In this document: one piece after another, positions 54,352 through 64,000 of the stretch
How the letters are laid out: each line of letters begins with the position of its first letter
Position numbering within the stretch: the stretch's first letter is position 1
NCBI GenBank assembly: GCA_037074765.1
Contig: JBAMDO010000578.1
Location: forward strand, 682,001-746,000
Reading direction: 5' to 3'
Source: Mansonella perstans
Taxonomy: Eukaryota; Nematoda; Chromadorea; Rhabditida; Onchocercidae
Length of the DNA stretch: 64,000 nucleotides
The notes under the pieces: model-generated
The model's input: the letters and a program-made list of their open reading frames with translations, nothing else
Told to the model about the DNA's origin: nothing
Database searches by the model: none
Made by a program: the position numbers and the translations under genes

Positions 54352-56478
54352 TCACCAAACAACGGGAACCAAGATCCGTAGTATTCTTTCATCTGATAAT
54401 AGTTTCGCTTCAACTTTTTTATAATCTACCTTTACTGGAAAATAAATATCCACGATTGTTTGCTGCTGATCAAGAATTATTAACAAGTGATCATCGTTCA
54501 TACGAATATTTAACCTAAAAATGTAGTAGAATGGTTTGTATAAGTCATAAGACAGAAGCAATAATAATTCAAACTAGCGTTTAAATAACGATTTTGTTAT
54601 TTTATGAATAATATACTGCCATTATAAAATTTATAACTATAGAAGATATCCAACTGAATAAATCATAACAACCTGTCAATATTTTTTATCGGTGGTTCTA
54701 CATTAGTAAGCTTTAAGTTTACTTCCAGCTGTTTGCCATTTCGAAGAACAACCAGACAATTTTTTGGAAGACAATATTGCTGCAATTTTTCCGTAAATTA
54801 AATTTCGCCCGAATAAACATTAAACATTCAGTTCAGAACTTTTCACAAATACTGATGCTGAGTTTTTCAATTTTTTTAGTCACTGATTAATCAAAACCAT
54901 GAAGTTCCTCAGATTCATTAATAATAAAACTGAAGAAATGAGGAAAGTAAGAATTTTTGCAAAAAGTTCTCTGTTCCTGCAGTAACTACTAGTTTCAATA
55001 ATACAGTAAACAAAAGGTACAGCACTCTACTGTTTTAATTCAAGCAAAGGAAAGACAATACATGTCTGGAAATATAAAAGGTAATGAAGAACTCAGTACC
55101 TCATGGATCGGTTCTTCTGATTGTTTTACTGATTCTATTTCACTTATAAATGCCTCGTGTGGTTTTTTTCGTATTCTCTGAGCACTCAAATCGCCCATAC
55201 ACTTCCGGTTTTTTAACTTAATTGCTCCCTGAATATGTAAAGACTAATAAATTATGCAAGATTAACTACACACTGAAAAAATTTCTAGTGAATAGCATGA
55301 TTACAGTGATGCAATCTCAGTAGCATATTTTTGATACTGAGGAGAATCAGTATGAATGGAACTCAAAACCAAACATACCTTTACATCTATTTTAATACCA
55401 TGTTTCTTCTCAATTGCTTCTGATACAACCAGCAGCAATAATTGCCGGAAGAATTCACTCTTTTCAAGCTGCGTCAAATAAAATGCAGAATTGATGATTA
55501 CATCGATCTAAAACACACACAACGTTGAAAATAAAATCTGGACTCAAAGCATCATTAGCAGCCTTAATATGAAGGAACAAATATGAAAGAGGCCAATTAT
55601 AAGTAAATAAAATAAGCCTGAGACCACTGTATGAGTGAAATAAAGCATGGATTTAAAATACGCATGTGATACCTGCTTCCAATTATGAAATGAGCATCAC
55701 CTTTACAGAATTTTCTCCTTTTCTATCTAAAACCACTTCAACATCGCCAACACATAACGGTATACGATACCTTGAAGGATCATTTGAATCCAACACCTGC
55801 GCAACTTCGTCCTGAAATTTCTCTTAGAAAGTGGCTTCATCAAAAAATAGTATCAATCGTTTATTGAAAATCGAGAATGATACTAACATTTATCGATTAC
55901 AATTGATTATTTCCCTGTACACTGGAATCACTTCTCCAAAAAAAAACAAGTGGAAATAACATTCGACTACATTTACAGGACTTAAAATCTTTTATTAAAA
56001 TAGAATAATTACCAAACGTCATTTGTATTATTAACAATTCATCAGAAAGGAACAGAAACATACCTCACTGAGATCCTCTGGAGGGGGTAATTGTGCGCAA
56101 TGACAAATATTTAAAAAAAGTTTACATTTCTCTTTCACCAATAATGTGCGACAAGTAGAATCTACCTTAAAAAAAGGAACATCAATGTTGGAGTTATTAT
56201 AAGGCTATTGATGTAATAAGTCTCAATCAACACTAATGTGCAAAATCAGTTACAGTGTAATCACAGATTCCATACATTAACCTTTAAATTATAATCCTGT
56301 AAATAAGAACTTAGCATATCAATAGTTCATCATACTCCACTAATAAATTAACCAAACAATTAAAATAAAACCGTACTTCTTTGAATTTTACAACATAACC
56401 AGGTGTTGGATGCACAAGCCATACATCTTCCGCATTCATATTTGCAATTGCTTCATTCAATTCACTTCTATTAATCAT
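54352..56478 (-). CDS. pih1d1: PIH1 domain-containing protein 1 (R2TP subunit)
   Basis: Seven exons give 280 residues: 56377..56478, 56064..56165, 55701..55811, 55379..55507, 55100..55228, 54673..54779 and 54352..54514 (TGA). All junctions keep phase. The PIH1 domain covers about residues 20-165. Visible marks are HPTPGYVVK, the strand LFLNICHC, the turn RYRIPLCVGD, the core DVIINSAFY and the conserved helix FRQLLLLVVSEAIE. The terminal LKNRKCMG block follows. The last ~90 residues form a beta-rich CS-like domain ending VPVVW. PIH1D1 joins RUVBL1/2 and RPAP3 in the R2TP co-chaperone and recruits phosphorylated TTT/Tel2 clients. Length is close to the human protein. It sits about 0.8 kb downstream of YIPF5 on the same strand. 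Confidence 0.88.
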
Positions 56479-57291
56479 TAATTTTTATCTTCTTTATGTA
56501 CCTTTTGAAGTCGAAAATTTTGTTCGATGAATCTGTAGCAAAAGAAAAAAAAATGATAAAACCCCGAATATCAAAATCTACCACAGCTTTTCATTACCAT
56601 ACAGTGAAGCGATACTTCAGCACACACATGATTTGAATCTCCAGAAAAAAAAAATCACATCCGTAAATTGAATATGCGAAGAAGCCATCAAATTAAGGCT
56701 TTAGTTCTCAATTACACGTTGTTAAAATAGTTCATAAATATCCCTAGTATCCAGGAAAAAAGAAAAAGAAAACAAAAATATGTATTTTTGCTTCTTCGAA
56801 TACGGATGAATACGGCAAAGCATTTTTAAATACCAAAGCACGAAAATGAACAATTTTTATTAATTTATACAAATTATGTTGTTTACCATCAATAAAACCA
56901 ATTCAAAAAAGATTGAAATATAAAATAACCGTACAGGTTCTATTCAATAGTTGCCTAGAATGATCCATTATTAATTATATGGTAGCGAATAGTATTCAGG
57001 AATCGAACGAAAAAAAAAGTATGCATGCACACAAAATGATAGACATCGTCCATCTATTATTCACATATTTACTTTTGTACTTGTTACTAATATATTTACT
57101 TTTTTTGCCTAAAGGTAAGATTGAAATTTACTCCATGATCAAGTAGAACCCAAACAGTATATCCCCCGACTAATGATTGATGCACCGATTAGCTAAAACA
57201 TTACATAATACAAAATAAAGAGAATAAATTCATACAGAAATAAAATTACAGAAACAGCCAGTAATCCGTAGCAATTCTAAATTAATAAACT
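56479..57291. other. Spacer between YIPF5 and PIH1D1
   Basis: About 0.8 kb of AT-rich DNA. It contains the candidate trans-splice acceptor and probably the YIPF5 3' UTR. No other gene seen. Confidence 0.5.
56530..56546 (-). promoter_or_regulatory. Candidate trans-splice acceptor of PIH1D1
   Basis: On the minus strand TTTTTCTTTTGCTACAG ends 54 bases before the PIH1D1 ATG. The tract is pyrimidine-rich and has no upstream coding exon, as expected for a spliced-leader acceptor of a downstream operon gene. Confidence 0.45.
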
Positions 57292-59400
<2,109 letters not shown>

Positions 59401-60290
59401 CACTTTTCCAACTTGCAAACATTCTTCTTATTTAATCTTATAGTAATAAATAAATTAAATATATTCGGAACATTTTTAAGTCTTAACTCTGTCAAGGATC
59501 TATGTATCTTAGATACTATCGAGAGTAAGGAAACATATAATTTACACATAAAATGTTAATAAATTAGCAAATTAAAGCATGGAAAATTTAAAACAATGCG
59601 CCGTTTAATTCAAATCTATGTATCACGTTGTAACGTTACGCATTTGACGTGCATCACGTATGCATACATATCACCAAGAAAATTAAAAAGAAGAGATCAC
59701 CAAGAAAAAAAAATTAAAAAAAAAGCAAATCGTAATAATTCACTGTTTAGAAACCAAATCGTCTTTCACAAAATGCGTAATTGGGTATGGTGTTGATTGC
59801 ATTCATGGTTTGTTGCATACAACAGAGGTGAAATACGCTTCTAATTGAAACGTGGTGTCACGCGTAAGGGTCCTTAGTAGGGAGAGTAGCCGCGAGTTAG
59901 TGAATGAGACAGCGGGAAAACGTTACAAGAACGTCATTTTCATGCTTTTCTCGTGAATTGAAAGAAAGAAACGACGTTCATTCTCTGAGTAGTCCTAAGT
60001 TATGACGGAGTGTGAAAGGTGTATGTTTGAGATAATAGGGGATTAGGTTACACGTAATGCACACGTAAGTGTGTAATTACACGTAGATGTGTAATTAAAT
60101 ATGGACATATTTGTTATCAGTGTTTGTTTTTTTGTATACTTAAGCAAAAGAATTTATGGGATGATTTGAATAGATGAAATATACATTGTAAAAGGAACTG
60201 ATATAAAGTTAAATTTGACTCATTACGGTGATGTTCGTTGTAGTATTGTAATTAATTTGTATTGAGATTTACATTTCTATAAATCATTTT
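59401..60290. promoter_or_regulatory. Shared promoter region of YIPF5 and LTN1
   Basis: A 0.9 kb head-to-head interval. The part at 59840-60080 is richer in G and C than most of the window and holds repeated CACGTA-type motifs (three ACACGTA at 60050, 60061 and 60079, and a related CACGCGTA at about 59858). This is a plausible bidirectional promoter. No TATA box is assigned. Confidence 0.45.
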
Positions 60291-60298
60291 CATTTCAG
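60286..60298 (+). promoter_or_regulatory. Candidate trans-splice acceptor of LTN1
   Basis: TTTTCATTTCAG ends at 60298, four bases before the ATG at 60303. No coding exon lies upstream. This is a strong nematode-type acceptor for a spliced leader. Confidence 0.55.
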
Positions 60299-60302
60299 AA
60301 CA

Positions 60303-63300
60303 ATGAGCAAACATCAGCGTCGAAAAGGAAATGTTCAGGTCACTCTTCTAATTATCATTTTCGATATTTCATTTTAAAGAGTAGGAAATGAAAGAAGAAA
60401 AGATATAGCGAGTTTCGGACATAGTATGGACAATTAATTTGCTTAGCTAAGTATTGATAAAATAAAATACTACTTATTATATTAATATTAATGTAATAAA
60501 ATATTATATTATATTAATATAATAAAACATGAAATAATTCGAAATTTATGAATTTTTGCAGGCAGCAAGTAGTGCCCATGCTGCAGAATTGCTAACTAAT
60601 TCTGGACATACGCTACAGATTATAACATTTGGTGATTGTGAACCATTTACATTAACCTCATTAGAGAATCGTGATACTGATGAGGACCTGTTTGATGCTA
60701 AAATGCAGATCGCTTTAAGAAAAATCACTAAAAAGGATTTACAGACTCGTGAAAAGGTAATACCATTTCCCAATTTTGATTGTAAATATTTTCAAGGCCT
60801 ATTAGTCATAAAAATTCAAATTTGATGTAATTTTTTTTAAATTTCTTAATGTGTTTTTTTATCAGAAAATTTGGCATCATTTTTAATATTAGTGACAGTG
60901 TGCGTATTTATGCCATTTCTATCATTGGTAAATTCAAAATTGATAGTTATAAGGGTGTCAATTAGTTTTTCTTATAGCTGTTTTTTATTATACTCTATTT
61001 ATCACGGAATAATTTTTTCAGGGACTTAAGGAATTGAGGCGATTGATTAATGAAGTAGTATTCGACGATGTGCGAAAAAGTTTCAAACATTTCGTTGCTC
61101 TTTTTTCCAGGCTGGCTCTCGATACAGCGGCAACAGTAAGATCTAATGCAGTTGGTGTCTTGAAAGACTATATTAAAAAGCTGCAAAAAAATTGTGAACC
61201 ATACCTAAAAAAGGTAGACTTTTCCATAAGAATGTTGTTTTTAATAATGCTTGAATTTTCAGATATTCATCTTCTGGTCTATATCCATAAGAATATACAA
61301 ATTTATTAGTATACACCTTTCAAGGATTTCACAATTCATTTCATAAACGTAGAATTTTCGGAACTCAATCGTTTTGGCCTTTGAAAGATCTAAATTTGAA
61401 TAAAAAAAGAAACTCGAAAAATGAAATGAGAGTCATCAACTGCTTTATCAGTCTTTATCAAATAGAAAAACTGATGCATATTTAATGAAACTAATCGAAT
61501 TTGACATTTTAAGCGGTTTCATCGAGCAATTTTTGTCAAAATAGAAATAAAAATTTTGCAGGTTTTGCCTTATGTAATATTGATGATGTACGATAGTTAT
61601 TCCCAAGTTGTAAGTGAATCGAAAAGCATGCTAATCGAATGTTTTCCGAATGAGAAATATGATCTTGTCATAGAAACATTCAAAGAACCAGTGTGTGAAA
61701 TAGCTCTTGGATTTATCAGCGGCAAACATTCGTTGTTGGTTAGGTACCGTTGTTATTATATAATTTCTTTGTTTAAAGAAAAAAGTTCTTAAAAAATTTT
61801 CCAGGAGTTGCTTTATATTTTTGCAGCTAGACTTTTCAAAATTCACTTATTATAGTTGTGGAGTAGAAGAGACTGAAGAACAGCGCTTCTTGAGACTTGC
61901 TTCACAAAGCTTGCAGTACCTTCATTGGTTTTGTACGCAGTCTCCTAGTGAGAAACAGCTTAATCGAATATTTGAATTTTTCGATAGCCCAGCACACAGA
62001 CGATTAGTATCATCATCTGCTGAGGTAGTTTTATACTTGTTTTATATCACTCTATTACGGATTGATATTTTATTGGGATTACTTTTCATACAGTTAGCGC
62101 TTATTTATTATTTGCATTTATTTCATGCTAACATTTTGACCTTATTCCAGTTGATCTTATATTTTGACCTTATTCCTGCTTGTTTCCTAATCATCACCAA
62201 TGTGAAAAAAAGGTGAATAGGGATTGTGAATTAGTATTCTAATTTCCGAAGAGTATCCTTATTTACCTTTGAGCTACTTTTGTTCTGTCCTCACAGTGAT
62301 GATTACTTCAGGTCATTAGTACTACAATGATCTTAGCAAATCGCATAACGACATTACCTAACGGATGGGAGGCAATATTGAAGAGTGCCATACCGACTGC
62401 GGCATTAGCCCATCTAGACGATGTCGATAAGAGTGTCGGTCGCGCATCTGCTCTTCTCATTCTTGAAATGACTAAGGCGAACGTATTGGATATTGATAAC
62501 TCAGTGACACGTCGTATCGTATCACTTATAAAACAGAAGAAAAAGTAAGCATCTGATTTGTTACAAAATTTAGCGTTATGAGCAAGCTGGAAAAATGTGC
62601 GGTCAATTATCACACTGTCATTTAAGACACATTGTATCATATCATTCTGCATGCTATTTTATTTTTTTATTCCGAAGTTGCAATATGTCATGTTATAAAG
62701 TAAAATATTTGTAATCCGTTTATTGTAGGATGCGAACGGTAAACTACTTGACATTCTTACTGAAAGACTGAATGCCAAAAATTGAAAGAATTAAAGTGTA
62801 GATAAATGCAGTAGATAGAAAAAGGAAGTAAATAAATGTTTTATTATTATAGTTTCTGGAACAACATCTCATCAATTTTGGTACCCGTAATAAAAGTCAT
62901 GCTTGATAAAAAGATGGCAGTGGAAGGTCGAGAGCTGCTGGAAAGAATACTGAATGCTTTTTTTGACGGGTAATTGTTTTTGAGCTTATTAAACCTATTC
63001 AACGATTGGTCATCTTATAGTTTAAGATTCACATCTTTTGCAGCTATCACGGGAAGAAGTTACTCTTATTTAGCGCTCAATTATGTAAAATTGTCCATGC
63101 AACATTTCTGTGAGGCAAAGTATTGGTGACGGAAATAGTGCATTTCAGGATATTTTGGAATCCGTCGTTTCCGAGTGTTGCTTGGGTAAACACTTTTTCA
63201 GAATTTTCGGAGTTTGGGATTTGCTGGGCTATGAATCGATGTGCTAATGATTTGGATGTTATTATGGATGAATTTATTGCAAAGGTTTTTGTTTTTCCGT

Positions 63301-64000
63301 TAAAAATTTTCTATTTTATTGTATTAACTTACCGTTTCCCTCAAAAGTTTAGATGTGGCTTGCAATGAAGTTTACTCTAAAGTGGAATAATAAGTCACTG
63401 GTCAGGAAAATGGTACATTTACCGGAACGCATTATCAGTAAATGGTTCCAAAATTCGCAGATTGCATATCGAATACGTCACCAAATTCAAAATCATCTCT
63501 TAGATGAGGTTTTTTTGTTTTACATTTTTCTGTTGGATGTGCATTTCATGAGTGTGTTTTTGAAAAAGAAATCCAAATGTTCCGGTGAATCATTTTTTCA
63601 GCTTCCATCGACAGAGGCATTAGTCGAAGAGCTATTTTGTAACAGAGTAGAGCCGATTTCATCAAACTTCGTGATGCAGTTACTCAAACATGCGCATGCT
63701 AGCCAGAAATTGGTTTATAATGTGATAGAAAAATGTAATGATGATATGCTAGGTGAAATTAATTCTCAATTTGATCTCTGTCAAGCTATTTCGAGCAAAA
63801 TTGACTGGGACGATACTGAAGATGCTGCATTGCATATGCTGAAGTTATTAATAGAACTCACCATAAAATTTGGCAAGGAGATCACCGAGTTTTATATGGT
63901 ATTGTATTTAAAAATACTATTTTATTGAAAATGTGCTGGGAGTTCATTTGTGACGATGCTTTTTTTGTAAATATTGTTCGTTCTTTTCTCTAGGTGCTAG
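60303..64000 (+). CDS. ltn1: Listerin E3 ubiquitin ligase, N-terminal part
   Basis: Exons seen: 60303..60338, 60562..60756, 61022..61213, 61562..61738, 61827..62024, 62312..62544, 62853..62969, 63044..63109, 63149..63284, 63353..63508, 63602..63898, and the start of one at 63994. They give about 600 residues, and the gene runs past the window. Listerin marks: the Lys/Arg-rich start (MSKHQRRKGNVQ), the AAELL element, then IALRKITKKDLQTREKGLKE followed by HEAT-like helical repeats (CEPYLKKVLPYVILMMYDS). Listerin ubiquitylates stalled nascent chains on 60S subunits in ribosome quality control. Its catalytic RING is at the far C-terminus, outside the window. Two points are unsure. The junction after 61738 could instead be 61743 to 61805 (adding about nine residues). 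The frame used in 63149-63284 competes with another open frame. Confidence 0.85.

Noticed and set aside
63186..63201. 16-base GT..AG intron in LTN1
   Set aside because: Too short to be spliced in any known nematode gene.

Overview
The window looks like nuclear DNA from a parasitic, probably filarial, nematode. It is strongly AT-rich. Genes are split into many short exons with GT..AG introns of roughly 100-900 bp, and several acceptors are T-rich TTTCAG/TTGCAG. Some acceptors lie just upstream of start codons with no coding exon before them, as expected for spliced-leader trans-splicing. The species call is inference from base composition, gene structure and protein content; no search was possible. 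I rebuilt each gene by hand from splice sites, reading phase and recognised protein families.

Layout, left to right: a four-pass MARVEL-domain protein (minus, 915-2897); a 9 kb stretch with no recognised gene; the C-terminal exons of the Paf1-complex factor RTF1 (plus, 11854-13502); a small HP1-type chromo/chromoshadow protein (plus, 15715-16978); two tandem SMOC-like secreted proteins (minus, 18725-21639 and 24038-28199); a gene-poor stretch of about 14 kb; a DMSR/FMRFamide-type peptide GPCR (plus, 42252-47317); a 74-bp tandem repeat between convergent genes; mitochondrial D-lactate dehydrogenase LDHD (minus, 49212-53290); PIH1D1 (minus, 54352-56478); the Yip1-family Golgi protein YIPF5 (minus, 57292-59400); and, divergent from YIPF5, the first ~600 codons of the ribosome quality-control E3 ligase listerin/LTN1 (plus, 60303 to the window end).

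Functionally this is a mixed chromosomal neighbourhood. It holds transcription elongation and chromatin genes (RTF1, HP1-like), extracellular matrix/BMP-modulator genes (the SMOC pair), neuropeptide signalling (GPCR), metabolism (LDHD), chaperone assembly (PIH1D1), vesicle traffic (YIPF5) and translation quality control (LTN1). YIPF5, PIH1D1 and LDHD lie head-to-tail on one strand with gaps of about 0.8 and 1.1 kb and could be co-transcribed.

The points most worth a second look are: the HP1-like chromodomain that lacks the loop carrying one aromatic-cage residue; the RTF1 C-terminus with no visible N-terminus; the SMOC pair with phase-compatible exons and a GC-AG intron; substituted cofactor motifs in LDHD; the 74-bp tandem repeat; and a coding-like island near 4 kb that I could not identify. 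I found no tRNA, rRNA, CRISPR or intact transposon, and no clearly novel system.
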